Part shown: positions 8,130 through 17,238 of the stretch, piece after piece
Layout of the letters: every line of letters begins with the position of its first letter
How positions within the stretch are numbered: position 1 is the stretch's first letter
Assembly (NCBI GenBank): GCA_965199095.1
Contig: CBDAQM010000006.1
Location: forward strand, 558,001 to 622,000
Direction: 5' to 3'
Source: LMUY01 sp965199095
Lineage (GTDB): Bacteria > Pseudomonadota > Alphaproteobacteria > Acetobacterales > Acetobacteraceae
Length of the DNA: 64,000 nucleotides
The notes under the pieces: model-generated
The model's database searches: none
The model's input: the letters and a program-made list of their open reading frames with translations, nothing else
Told to the model about the DNA's origin: nothing
Position numbers and translations under genes: made by a program

Positions 8130-10015
8130 TGCGTCATGCTGTCGAACATCGGGCGGTTGATCGACACGCGATCGCGGTCCCGCAGCGCGGCGATGAAGGT
8201 CGCCTCCAAATCGTCGCTCATGGATTGCGCCCCCGCCTTGCGCACGCGGTCCAGCCCGGCGGCGTCCTTCGACGGGTCCGGCTTGTTGATCGAAACCGGC
8301 ACGGCCACGATGAAGCCGGTCGCGGTCTCCGTCATGGTGGCGTGGCCCAGCGCGGTGGTGAAAAGCGGGTCCGGCCGCTGGTTCGGCTGGTAGGCCGGAC
8401 GGCGGATCGGCGGGCTGTGGGTCACGGGCACGCTGTCGGCCGCCGCCGCGTCTGCGAGCGATGTGCCACCGTTCACCGCGGTCATGAGTTGCGTCGCGAC
8501 CACTTCCTGTTCGTGCCGCCTGGCGTCACGGATCCAATCGTCCTTGACCCGGGCCCGCACCTTGTCCAGCGGCGGCAACTCGGGCGGCATGATGCTCTCC
8601 ACCATGACCGCGTAGTAGCTGTTCGCCGGGCCGTTCTCCAGCGTCGGCGCGTCGTTCGGGCTGAGCGCGAAGGCGCGGGAGATGATCGCCTGCCGCAACG
8701 CGGGGTCATCCGGCAGCGGCGCCGGCGTTCCCTCGGGCGTCTGGCCCTGCGCATCCAGCGTGCCGGTCAACGCGGTGGCGCCGAGGCCCGACGGCAGCTT
8801 GTCCCAGTCGGTGCCGGCCGCGATGACGTCCTGCAACTGGTTGGCGTGTTGGTCCACTTCGTCGGCGGCCTTGTCCAACGCGACCTTCGCCTTCACCTGG
8901 GCCGCGACCGACTCGAAGCTTTGTTCGCCGCCCGCGTTCACCTTGGTGACGCGGAACACCGGCCAGCCTCCCTCCGCCTGCACCGGCCCGGTGACGGCGT
9001 TGGCGGCGGCGGCGAACACCGGGGCGGCCAAGGCCGGCGATGGGAAGCCATCCTGCGTCTGGTCATCCAACTCGATTGCGGAGGCGTTGGCCGCCGCCGC
9101 CTTGGTCTGCATCTCCGTCCAATCCGCCCCGGTGGCCCAGGCCGCGGCCAGCGCCTTTCCGGCCGCCTCGCTGGGCGCCACGATGACCTGGACGGAGCGG
9201 CTTTCGGTTTTGACGAAGCTCGATCGATGCGAGTCGAAATAGGCCCGGGCGTCGACGTCGCTCACGTCGATGTCGCGCGCGATGCTGTCCGGGCTCAGCA
9301 CCAGGACGCGGACGCGGCGGTATTCCGGGGTGCGATAGTCGTTGAGGTTGTCGTCATACTGCCGCTCGACCTGCTCATCCGAGGGGGCTGGTGGCTCCAC
9401 GGCCCCGGCAAACGGCAGGTTGACCAGGTCTGCGGTGCGGGTTTCACCCTGGTAGCCGAGTTCCAGCCGGTTCACCACGTCCGGCGAGATGCCACCGGCA
9501 CGGACGGCGCCGATGAGTTGGATGTTCGCCAGCTTGGTGCGCGTCAGGGCGAGGTAGTGCGCCTCCGTCTCGCCGATGCTGCGCATGATGTTGGTGAACA
9601 CGCCGTGGTCGAACTGGCCGCTCAGCCCCTGGAAGGCCGGATCCTGGAAGATCACCTGGCGCACCGCGTCGTCGGGCACGGACAGGTGCAGCCGGTTCGC
9701 CTCGTTGGCCAGAGAGGCCTGTACGACGAGCTGCTCCAGCGCCTGCTGGGCGGCGAAGCGGCGCATGTCCTGCGTGGGTGGCGTGGTGATGTTCGCCTGC
9801 TGCATATATTGCGCCAGGGTGCGCCGGGCGGCCTGCTGCAACTCCGACGGGTCGACCCGCTGGCCGCCCACGGTGGCGATGCTGTTCGGATCCGCGCCGC
9901 CGAAGAAATTGCGCACGACGTCCCCGACCCCCCAGAGGCCGAAGGAGCCGACCAGCAGGACGAAGAACACTTTGGCGGGCCAAGTGGCGGCGAAGCGGCG
10001 AAGCGAGGAGAGCAT
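8126..10015 (-). CDS. ppiD: Peptidyl-prolyl cis-trans isomerase D (SurA-N/parvulin periplasmic chaperone)
   Basis: PpiD is an inner-membrane-anchored chaperone that helps newly secreted proteins fold as they leave the Sec translocon. The start is set at the ATG at 10015 (MLSSLRRFAATWPAKVFFVL), which puts the membrane anchor at residues about 12-34. The upstream extension is not PpiD-like. The 629-residue length fits the family: SurA-like N-terminal domain, a degenerate parvulin domain in the middle (RSVQVIVAPSEAAGKALAAA) and a second chaperone region. It is divergent from tpiA, 117 bases away, and overlaps trpE downstream by four bases. Confidence 0.92.
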   Translation of the reverse strand: MLSSLRRFAATWPAKVFFVLLVGSFGLWGVGDVVRNFFGGADPNSIATVGGQRVDPSELQQAARRTLAQYMQQANITTPPTQDMRRFAAQQALEQLVVQASLANEANRLHLSVPDDAVRQVIFQDPAFQGLSGQFDHGVFTNIMRSIGETEAHYLALTRTKLANIQLIGAVRAGGISPDVVNRLELGYQGETRTADLVNLPFAGAVEPPAPSDEQVERQYDDNLNDYRTPEYRRVRVLVLSPDSIARDIDVSDVDARAYFDSHRSSFVKTESRSVQVIVAPSEAAGKALAAAWATGADWTEMQTKAAAANASAIELDDQTQDGFPSPALAAPVFAAAANAVTGPVQAEGGWPVFRVTKVNAGGEQSFESVAAQVKAKVALDKAADEVDQHANQLQDVIAAGTDWDKLPSGLGATALTGTLDAQGQTPEGTPAPLPDDPALRQAIISRAFALSPNDAPTLENGPANSYYAVMVESIMPPELPPLDKVRARVKDDWIRDARRHEQEVVATQLMTAVNGGTSLADAAAADSVPVTHSPPIRRPAYQPNQRPDPLFTTALGHATMTETATGFIVAVPVSINKPDPSKDAAGLDRVRKAGAQSMSDDLEATFIAALRDRDRVSINRPMFDSMTQ

Positions 10016-10132
10016 GGGCGCACTCTGATGGGGCGAAGCGGCGTGGCGGCCGGGGGCGCACCATAGGAACAGGTCCTTCGCATTGCCAGCCCCGACCCTG
10101 CCGGGTAGGAGCCGAATAGCGGAGGATGTCGC

Positions 10133-10864
10133 ATGCCCCAACTCATCGCCGGCAACTGGAAGATGAACACGACGACGGCGGAGGCCGCCGGCCTGGCGCG
10201 GGCGGTGCGTGGCGGCGTGGCGGGCTGCGACCTGCTGGTCTGCCCGCCGGCAACGCAGCTTGTGGCGGTGGCGGGGCTGCTGGCGGGCTCACCCGTCGCC
10301 GTCGGCGGACAGGATTGCCATTGGGAGCCATCGGGCGCCCATACCGGCGACATCTCCGCCCCCATGCTGCGGGATACCGGGGCGAGTTGGGTGATCCTGG
10401 GGCATTCGGAACGGCGGGCCAACCATGCCGAAACCAACGAGATGGTGCGGGAAAAGGCCGTGGCCGCCGCCGCTGCCGGGCTGATGCCGATCGTCTGCGT
10501 GGGGGAGACGGACGAGCAGCGCAGCAGCGGGCGGGAGACGGAGGTGGTGGGCTGGCAGCTTGCCGGCAGCCTGCCGAAGGGGTTTGCCGGGGTGGTGGCG
10601 TACGAGCCGATCTGGGCCATCGGGTCCGGCAAGAGCGCCACGGAGGACGACGTTCGCACCATGCACGCCTTCATCCGGGAAGAATTGCTGCGGCAATTCC
10701 CGACGTCTGGCGGCTCGACGCGGATCCTGTATGGCGGCTCGGTCAAGCCCTCCAACGCCACGTCGTTGTTGGCGCTGCCGAATGTCGATGGCGCCCTGGT
10801 CGGCGGGGCGAGCCTGGTGGCGGACGATTTCCTGGCCATCGCCACGGCCGCGCGGCGGGATTAG
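10133..10864 (+). CDS. tpiA: Triosephosphate isomerase
   Basis: TpiA interconverts dihydroxyacetone phosphate and glyceraldehyde 3-phosphate in glycolysis. The 243-residue TIM barrel keeps all key elements: Asn and Lys of AGNWKMN near the N-terminus, the catalytic His in ILGHSERR, the catalytic Glu in YEPIWAIGSGKSAT with its flexible loop, and the phosphate-binding YGGSVKPSN. In related genomes tpiA is usually followed directly by secG. Here a repeat element and an opposite-strand DUF29 gene lie between them. Confidence 0.97.
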   Translation: MPQLIAGNWKMNTTTAEAAGLARAVRGGVAGCDLLVCPPATQLVAVAGLLAGSPVAVGGQDCHWEPSGAHTGDISAPMLRDTGASWVILGHSERRANHAETNEMVREKAVAAAAAGLMPIVCVGETDEQRSSGRETEVVGWQLAGSLPKGFAGVVAYEPIWAIGSGKSATEDDVRTMHAFIREELLRQFPTSGGSTRILYGGSVKPSNATSLLALPNVDGALVGGASLVADDFLAIATAARRD

Positions 10865-10924
10865 CGGCGTAGCCAGTCTTCAAGCAGCGAATGCGGCACC
10901 ACACCCATCCGACACCTACGACAT

Positions 10925-11095
10925 CCTAGTACAGCGTTTCCATGAAACGGCTCCTATGCCGCCGCCTGACGCAGGCCCGTCGTAGGGTGGGCTTCAGCCC
11001 ACCTCTTCGAGGTGCCGTAGGAGACCATGGTGGGCTAAAGCCCACCCTACGACTTCTTCTCCGTAGGGTCGGTTTCATGGAATCGATGTACTAGG
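10925..11095. mobile_element. MITE-like element with 24-bp terminal inverted repeats and an internal palindrome
   Basis: The ends at 10925-10948 (CCTAGTACAGCG...ATGAAAC) and 11072-11095 are inverted repeats matching at 22 of 24 bases. Inside lies a second inverted pair, 10981-11003 and 11029-11051 (GTAGGGTGGGCT core), matching at 22 of 23 bases. Each inner arm is itself nearly palindromic. There is no coding capacity for a transposase in 171 bases. CTAG occurs at both outer ends, which would fit a YTAR target duplication of IS5-family elements. This is inference, and a CAT triplet also flanks both sides. It sits in the tpiA-secG interval, and its right end contains the stop codon of the DUF29 gene. 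Confidence 0.65.
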
Positions 11096-11567
11096 CATCC
11101 GGGAGGAAGTCTTCGGACAGGATATCAGCCGTTGTCCACTCGCAGGTGGCAGGAAAAACGCTCTTCGCGAAGTTTGTCTCGAGGACTGCCATCCGAACGG
11201 CGGCGGGATACGCCTTGGCGATAGCAGCCGGTAGCGTCGGGCGCAGGCTGGGGCTGTCCTCGAGCACGAGTTCAATCGCATGGCGCTGCTCATGGATCGT
11301 TGTGCGCCAACTCGCTCCACGCAACGCCGGCTGATACCGCCATTTTAGCAGGTGCATGAGCAGGATTTCGAGCCGACTCCGGATCTCGCGCTTGTCCTTC
11401 CGGGCCAACGCTTCGACCTCCTCCGCAAGGTTCTCACCATCGATCCCCGGCACACGAAGCATCCGCAGCCGATTGGCCTGCTCCATCAGCCAGGCATGGA
11501 AATCGGCCTCGTACTCTGGTGAGGCCGTGGTGAAGGTCGGGATTTGGATGGTGTCCGTGTGGCCCAT
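11091..11567 (-). CDS. DUF29 family protein
   Basis: This 158-residue protein shows the DUF29 pattern: an early FHAWLMEQANRLRMLRVPGI segment, then LAEEVEALARKDKREIRSRL, LLMHLLKWRYQP, a conserved WRTTIHEQRHAIELVLEDSP and a C-terminal AYPAAVRMAVLETN. The start is set at the ATG at 11567 (MGHTDTIQIP). A nearby ATG at 11576 is possible. The family is common in cyanobacteria and alphaproteobacteria and often multicopy, with no established function. It is inserted against the direction of the tpiA-secG-pyrG-kdsA series and ends inside the terminal repeat of the adjacent MITE-like element. Confidence 0.85.
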   Translation of the reverse strand: MGHTDTIQIPTFTTASPEYEADFHAWLMEQANRLRMLRVPGIDGENLAEEVEALARKDKREIRSRLEILLMHLLKWRYQPALRGASWRTTIHEQRHAIELVLEDSPSLRPTLPAAIAKAYPAAVRMAVLETNFAKSVFPATCEWTTADILSEDFLPDA

Positions 11568-11696
11568 GGCCGGCATCCTAGCACGGCTTGCGGGCCGTGC
11601 ACGGCCTACCGGATTGGACGGGCATGGGCACTGGCCGTGGGGCTTTCGGGGCCGGGCCAAAAGCCCTAGAACCCGGCCGCGCCTAAAGGATCGACC

Positions 11697-12140
11697 ATGA
11701 CCACCGTGCTGCTGATCATCCACCTGTTCGTGACGCTGGCCTTGATCGGCGTGGTGCTGATCCAGCGCAGCGAAGGTGGCGGCCTGGGGGTGGGGACGTC
11801 GCAGGGCATGGGCTCCTTCATGTCCGGCCGGGGCACCGCCAACCTGCTCACCCGCACGACGGCCATCCTGGCTGCGGCGTTCTTCGTCCTGTCGCTGGGG
11901 CTGGCCCTACTGAACCGCGGCACGACGGTCGGCAACGGCCGGTCCATCCTGGACGTGCCGCCGCCCCGCGTTACGCCCGCGGCACCGGCACCGGCACCGG
12001 CACCGGCACCGCCCGAGTCGCCGGCCGCACCCGCGGCACCGGCACCGGCCCCGGCGGCAACTGCGTCCGCTCCGGCGCCGACCGCACCGGCGCCGCAGCC
12101 GGCTCCCGCGACCCCAACGCCCGATAGCGGCAAGCCATGA
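11697..12140 (+). CDS. secG: Preprotein translocase subunit SecG
   Basis: SecG is the small accessory subunit of the SecYEG protein-export channel. The 147-residue protein has two membrane helices (residues about 3-22 and 57-77) around the conserved cytoplasmic loop with IQRSEGGGLGVG and a GRGTANLLTRTTA segment. The C-terminal 60 residues are an Ala/Pro repeat tail, as often seen in alphaproteobacterial SecG. The gene lies 48 bases before pyrG on the same strand. Confidence 0.95.
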   Translation: MTTVLLIIHLFVTLALIGVVLIQRSEGGGLGVGTSQGMGSFMSGRGTANLLTRTTAILAAAFFVLSLGLALLNRGTTVGNGRSILDVPPPRVTPAAPAPAPAPAPPESPAAPAAPAPAPAATASAPAPTAPAPQPAPATPTPDSGKP

Positions 12141-12188
12141 CACGGAGCCGCTTCACGCCGGGCGGATTGGCGGTTAAGACGGCCTTCC

Positions 12189-13838
12189 ATGACGCGGTTC
12201 GTATTCATCACCGGCGGCGTGGTGTCCTCCCTCGGCAAAGGCATCGCATCGGCGGCGCTCGGCACGCTGTTGCAGGCGCGCGGCTACTCCGTCCGGCTGC
12301 GCAAGCTCGACCCCTACCTGAACGTCGATCCGGGCACGATGAGCCCGTACCAGCATGGCGAGGTGTTCGTCACCGATGACGGGGCGGAAACCGACCTCGA
12401 CCTTGGCCATTACGAGCGCTTCACCGGCGTGCACGCGTCGCGCAGCGACAACGCCACCACCGGGCGCATCTACTCGGAGGTGATCGCCAAGGAGCGGCGC
12501 GGCGACTATCTCGGCGCCACCGTCCAGGTGATCCCCCATATCACCGACGCCATCAAGGACGTCGTCGTCCGCGACCTGCACGACGAGGACGGGGCGGAGC
12601 TGGATTTCGCCCTGATCGAGATCGGCGGCACCGTGGGCGACATCGAGAGCCTGCCGTTCCTGGAGGCGATCCGCCAACTCGGCAACGAGCTGGGCCCGGC
12701 GCGCACCATGTTCGTGCACCTGACGCTGGTGCCCTACATCCCCTCCGCCGGGGAGCTGAAGACCAAGCCGACGCAGCACTCGGTCAAGGAACTGCAGAAC
12801 GTCGGCATCCAGCCGCAGATGCTGCTGTGCCGCTGTGACCGCCCGATCCCGGAGGCCGAGCGGCGCAAGATCGCGTCGTTCTGCAACGTCCGGGTGGAGG
12901 CGGTGGTCCCGGCGTTGGATGCCGACACGATCTACGCGGTGCCGCTCGCCTACCACCGGGAGGGATTGGATGGCGAGGTGCTGCGCCACTTCAACCTGCC
13001 GCAATCGGAGATGAGCCCCGACCTGGCGCGCTGGCAGCGGATCGTCGACATCCTGCGCGCGCCGGAGGGGGACGTCCGCATCGCCGTGGTCGGCAAATAC
13101 ACCAACCTGCTCGACAGTTATAAATCGCTGAACGAGGCGCTGACCCATGGCGGCATCGCCAACCGCGTCCGCGTCCAGTTGGACTGGGTGGACAGCGAGG
13201 TGTTCGAACAGCCCCACACCATCGCCCGGCTGGAAGGCGTGCACGGCATCCTCGTGCCCGGCGGCTTCGGTGAGCGCGGGACGGAGGGCAAGATCAAGGC
13301 CGTGCGCTTTGCACGCGAACACCGGGTGCCGTTCTTCGGCATCTGCTTCGGCATGCAGATGGCGGTGATCGAGGCTGCACGGCACCTCGCTGGCCTGCAC
13401 GACGCGTCTTCCACGGAGTTCGGGCCGTGCCGCGAACCCGTGGTCGGGCTGCTGACCGAATGGGCGCGCGGCAACGAACGCGAGCGGCGGGAGGAAGGCG
13501 GCGATTTGGGCGGCACGATGCGACTCGGCGCCTACCCGGCCGTGCTGACTGCCGGCACGCTGGTCCGCAAGATTTATGACGATGCGGCCGAGATCAGCGA
13601 ACGCCACCGGCATCGTTTCGAAGTGAACATCCATTACCGCGAGCGGCTGGAGGCAGCCGGTCTTTGCTTCAGCGGACTGTCCCCGGACGGTATCCTGCCG
13701 GAAACGGTGGAATTGCCGGGCCATCCGTGGTTCGTTGGCGTGCAGTATCATCCGGAATTGAAGAGCAAGCCGCTTGATCCCCACCCGCTGTTCCGCGGCT
13801 TCATCGCAGCGGCGGTAAAGCAGGCGCGATTGGTTTAG
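12189..13838 (+). CDS. pyrG: CTP synthase
   Basis: PyrG aminates UTP to CTP using glutamine and ATP, the last step of pyrimidine nucleotide synthesis. The 549-residue protein begins with the synthetase domain (FITGGVVSSLGKGI P-loop, LDPYLNVDPGTMSPYQHGEV). It ends with a class I glutamine amidotransferase domain that has GGFGERG, the nucleophile cysteine in FFGICFGMQ and the catalytic His-x-Glu in GVQYHPEL. Length is normal. It is 48 bases downstream of secG and 25 bases upstream of kdsA. Confidence 0.98.
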   Translation: MTRFVFITGGVVSSLGKGIASAALGTLLQARGYSVRLRKLDPYLNVDPGTMSPYQHGEVFVTDDGAETDLDLGHYERFTGVHASRSDNATTGRIYSEVIAKERRGDYLGATVQVIPHITDAIKDVVVRDLHDEDGAELDFALIEIGGTVGDIESLPFLEAIRQLGNELGPARTMFVHLTLVPYIPSAGELKTKPTQHSVKELQNVGIQPQMLLCRCDRPIPEAERRKIASFCNVRVEAVVPALDADTIYAVPLAYHREGLDGEVLRHFNLPQSEMSPDLARWQRIVDILRAPEGDVRIAVVGKYTNLLDSYKSLNEALTHGGIANRVRVQLDWVDSEVFEQPHTIARLEGVHGILVPGGFGERGTEGKIKAVRFAREHRVPFFGICFGMQMAVIEAARHLAGLHDASSTEFGPCREPVVGLLTEWARGNERERREEGGDLGGTMRLGAYPAVLTAGTLVRKIYDDAAEISERHRHRFEVNIHYRERLEAAGLCFSGLSPDGILPETVELPGHPWFVGVQYHPELKSKPLDPHPLFRGFIAAAVKQARLV

Positions 13839-13863
13839 TGCAGACCCCTCTGGAGAGCGCAGC

Positions 13864-14703
13864 ATGCCCGACGTGACCATCCGCGACCTGACGGTCGGCA
13901 ACACCCTGCCCTTCACCCTGATCGCCGGCCCCTGCCAGATCGAAAGCGAGGCCCATGCCTTCGAAGTCGCCGACGCGCTGACCGCCATGAGCCGCGAACT
14001 GGGCGTGGCGCTGATCTACAAGAGCAGCTTCGACAAGGCGAACCGCACCAGCGCCACCGCCGCCCGCGGGATCGGGCTGGACGGCGGGCTGGCGATCCTG
14101 GCCGCGGTGCGGGAGCGGTTCGGCATCCCCGTGCTGACCGACGTGCACAATGCCGAGCAATGCAAGCCCGCGGCCGCGGCCGTGGACGTGCTGCAAATCC
14201 CTGCCTTCCTCTGCCGCCAGACCGACCTGCTGATCGCGGCGGGGGAGACCGGCGCCGCGATCAACGTGAAGAAGGGGCAGTTCCTGGCCCCCTGGGACAT
14301 GGTGAACGTGGCCGCCAAGATCGCCGCCACCGGCAACACGCGCATCCTGCTGACCGAACGCGGCGCCTCCTTCGGTTACAACACGCTGGTGTCGGACATG
14401 CGCTCGCTGCCGATCATGGCGCAGACCGGCTACCCGGTGGTGTTCGACGCCACCCACTCCGTGCAGCAACCGGGCGGCCAAGGCACCAGCAGCGGCGGCC
14501 AGCGCGAGTTCGCCCCGGTGCTGGCGCGTGCGGCCCTGGCGGTGGGTGTGGCGGCGGTATTCATCGAGTGCCACCAGGACCCGGACCACGCGCCATCGGA
14601 CGGGCCGAACATGATCCCGCTGCGAGAGATGCCGGCGCTGATCAAGCGGCTGAAAGCCTACGACGCGCTGACCAAGAGCGAGACCGGGATCGTTCGAGGT
14701 TGA
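13864..14703 (+). CDS. kdsA: 3-deoxy-8-phosphooctulonate synthase
   Basis: KdsA condenses arabinose 5-phosphate with phosphoenolpyruvate to Kdo 8-phosphate for the lipopolysaccharide inner core. The 279-residue TIM barrel contains the PEP-binding AGPCQIES motif, YKSSFDKANRTS, VLQIPAFLCRQTDLL, NVKKGQFLAPWDM and DATHSVQQPGG. The metal-site residue at the position where metal-dependent enzymes have Cys is Pro-Cys-Gln here, so a class assignment would need alignment. A GGAGAG ribosome site precedes the ATG. Enolase, the frequent next gene in this lineage, is absent. Confidence 0.97.
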   Translation: MPDVTIRDLTVGNTLPFTLIAGPCQIESEAHAFEVADALTAMSRELGVALIYKSSFDKANRTSATAARGIGLDGGLAILAAVRERFGIPVLTDVHNAEQCKPAAAAVDVLQIPAFLCRQTDLLIAAGETGAAINVKKGQFLAPWDMVNVAAKIAATGNTRILLTERGASFGYNTLVSDMRSLPIMAQTGYPVVFDATHSVQQPGGQGTSSGGQREFAPVLARAALAVGVAAVFIECHQDPDHAPSDGPNMIPLREMPALIKRLKAYDALTKSETGIVRG

Positions 14704-14797
14704 CCTATAGAAGCTCTCCCCCCGGGAAGGGCTATCGTCTATAGCAAATCTCCCGCCTATCCTAGCGAGTCCCCCCTCAGCAACGTTGCTCTATCCA

Positions 14798-14890
14798 GGC
14801 GTGTAGAGAACACGCCCGTTCGTCGCTCATCGACGATTCAGTGGATGGTAACAGGTGCGGCCTATCCTCCCACGAACCGCTGGTGGGAGG
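14798..14890 (+). promoter_or_regulatory. Structured 5' leader with three hairpins; last one sequesters the ribosome binding site
   Basis: Three consecutive stem-loops precede the gene at 14895. The first is 14798-14816 (GGCGTGT paired with ACACGCC, loop AGAGA). The second is 14821-14835 (CGTCG/CGACG, loop CTCAT). The third is 14866-14890 (CCTCCCAC paired with GTGGGAGG, nine-base loop). The 3' arm of the third stem contains GGGAGG, the only good Shine-Dalgarno sequence for the ATG four bases later, so translation would be shut while the hairpin is closed. The trigger (ligand, temperature, protein or coupling) cannot be told from sequence. Confidence 0.5.
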
Positions 14891-14894
14891 CGCA

Positions 14895-15293
14895 ATGAGC
14901 GAGGATGTTCAAGACGTCGCGACTCAGACGCGGGCGTTCCTGCCCGTTGCCCGACCCGACCTGTCCCATCTGCCGGCCTACGTGGAGCCACCGCGGACGC
15001 CGTCAGGCAACCCGCACCGAACCCGCTCGGACGCGATGCTCGCGTTGGCAGGCGTGACGCTGAGCACGGTCGGGTTATTCGGCTGGTATCTCCATGCGGA
15101 CCACCCGGCCCGACCTATCGAGAGCCTGCAGGACGCTGTCTCGATATCAGCGCCGGAACAGCGCGTCTCGACCGCCCTGCAGGATGTCCCGCTGCCGGAT
15201 GGCGTCCGCCTCCAGTCCACGGTTCAGGCGCATCCTCGTGAGCGGGAGCGGCCGGTTCATTCCGCGCTGCTGACGCGGCTCTCCAACAGATAG
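14895..15293 (+). CDS. Hypothetical small membrane protein, 132 residues
   Basis: The start is the ATG at 14895 (MSEDVQDVATQTRAFLPVAR). A GGGAGG ribosome site ends four bases upstream, inside a hairpin. The N-terminal 45 residues are polar and Pro-rich (LSHLPAYVEPPRTPSGNPHR). One membrane helix follows (about 47-66, AMLALAGVTLSTVGLFGWYL), then an Arg/Pro-rich tail of about 65 residues. This is the layout of a single-pass inner-membrane protein with a cytoplasmic N-terminus. It follows kdsA by 191 bases on the same strand, but the leader suggests separate control. I recognise no family. Confidence 0.6.
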   Translation: MSEDVQDVATQTRAFLPVARPDLSHLPAYVEPPRTPSGNPHRTRSDAMLALAGVTLSTVGLFGWYLHADHPARPIESLQDAVSISAPEQRVSTALQDVPLPDGVRLQSTVQAHPRERERPVHSALLTRLSNR

Positions 15294-15404
15294 GGCGGGC
15301 CTGACACCCCGTCGTAACAGCCGCTCCACCGGCGGCTAGGCGCTCCCGCTTGTGTTGAGCGGCAGCTTTGTCGGCGTGCCGACGCACTTATTGCCGACGC
15401 TGCC

Positions 15405-16811
<1,407 letters not shown>

Positions 16812-16821
16812 CGCGGACGCC

Positions 16822-17238
16822 CTACTTCTTGGCCGGCGTGCGCGGCTTGAACATGCCAAGCATCCGTTGCGTCACGGTGAAGCCGCCGAAGATGTTCACG
16901 CTCGCCAGCAACACCGCCAGGAAGCCGAAGACTTTCGCCGCCACGCTGTCGCCCAGCCCGGTGGCCAGCATGGCGCCCACCACGATCACGGAGGAGATCG
17001 CGTTGGTCACGCCCATCAGCGGGGAATGCAGCGCCGGCGTCACGTTCCACACCACGTAGTAGCCGACGAAGCAGGCCATCATGAACACGGCGAACAGGAA
17101 CACGAACGGCTCCACCGCGGCGCCGAGCGGTGCGACCACCGTGCCGGCATGGTCCGCCATGCCACGAAGCTGGCCCGCGAGCTGCGCCGCCTGCTGGGAG
17201 ATGCTGGTGGCCTGGTCGGCCAGGGCGGTCGGGTTCAT
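16822..17238 (-). CDS. pntAB: NAD(P) transhydrogenase subunit alpha, membrane part
   Basis: This 138-residue protein is the membrane half of the alpha subunit, encoded separately as in many alphaproteobacteria. Its three helices include PFVFLFAVFMMACFVGYYVV, SPLMGVTNAISSVIVVGAML and AVLLASVNIFGGFTVTQRML. Its start overlaps the stop of the upstream pntAA by four bases and pntB follows after 10 bases, so the three subunits are translated as one unit. A basic C-terminal tail (KPRTPAKK) ends the protein. Confidence 0.95.
   Translation of the reverse strand: MNPTALADQATSISQQAAQLAGQLRGMADHAGTVVAPLGAAVEPFVFLFAVFMMACFVGYYVVWNVTPALHSPLMGVTNAISSVIVVGAMLATGLGDSVAAKVFGFLAVLLASVNIFGGFTVTQRMLGMFKPRTPAKK

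Noticed and set aside
12174..13988. 604-codon minus-strand frame across pyrG
   Set aside because: Antisense shadow of a clear CTP synthase, with the His/Arg/Asp-rich composition typical of such shadows in G+C-rich DNA.
14779..14790. 12-bp perfect palindrome AGCAACGTTGCT
   Set aside because: Too short and isolated to call an operator. It lies outside the stem-loop series and has no second copy nearby.
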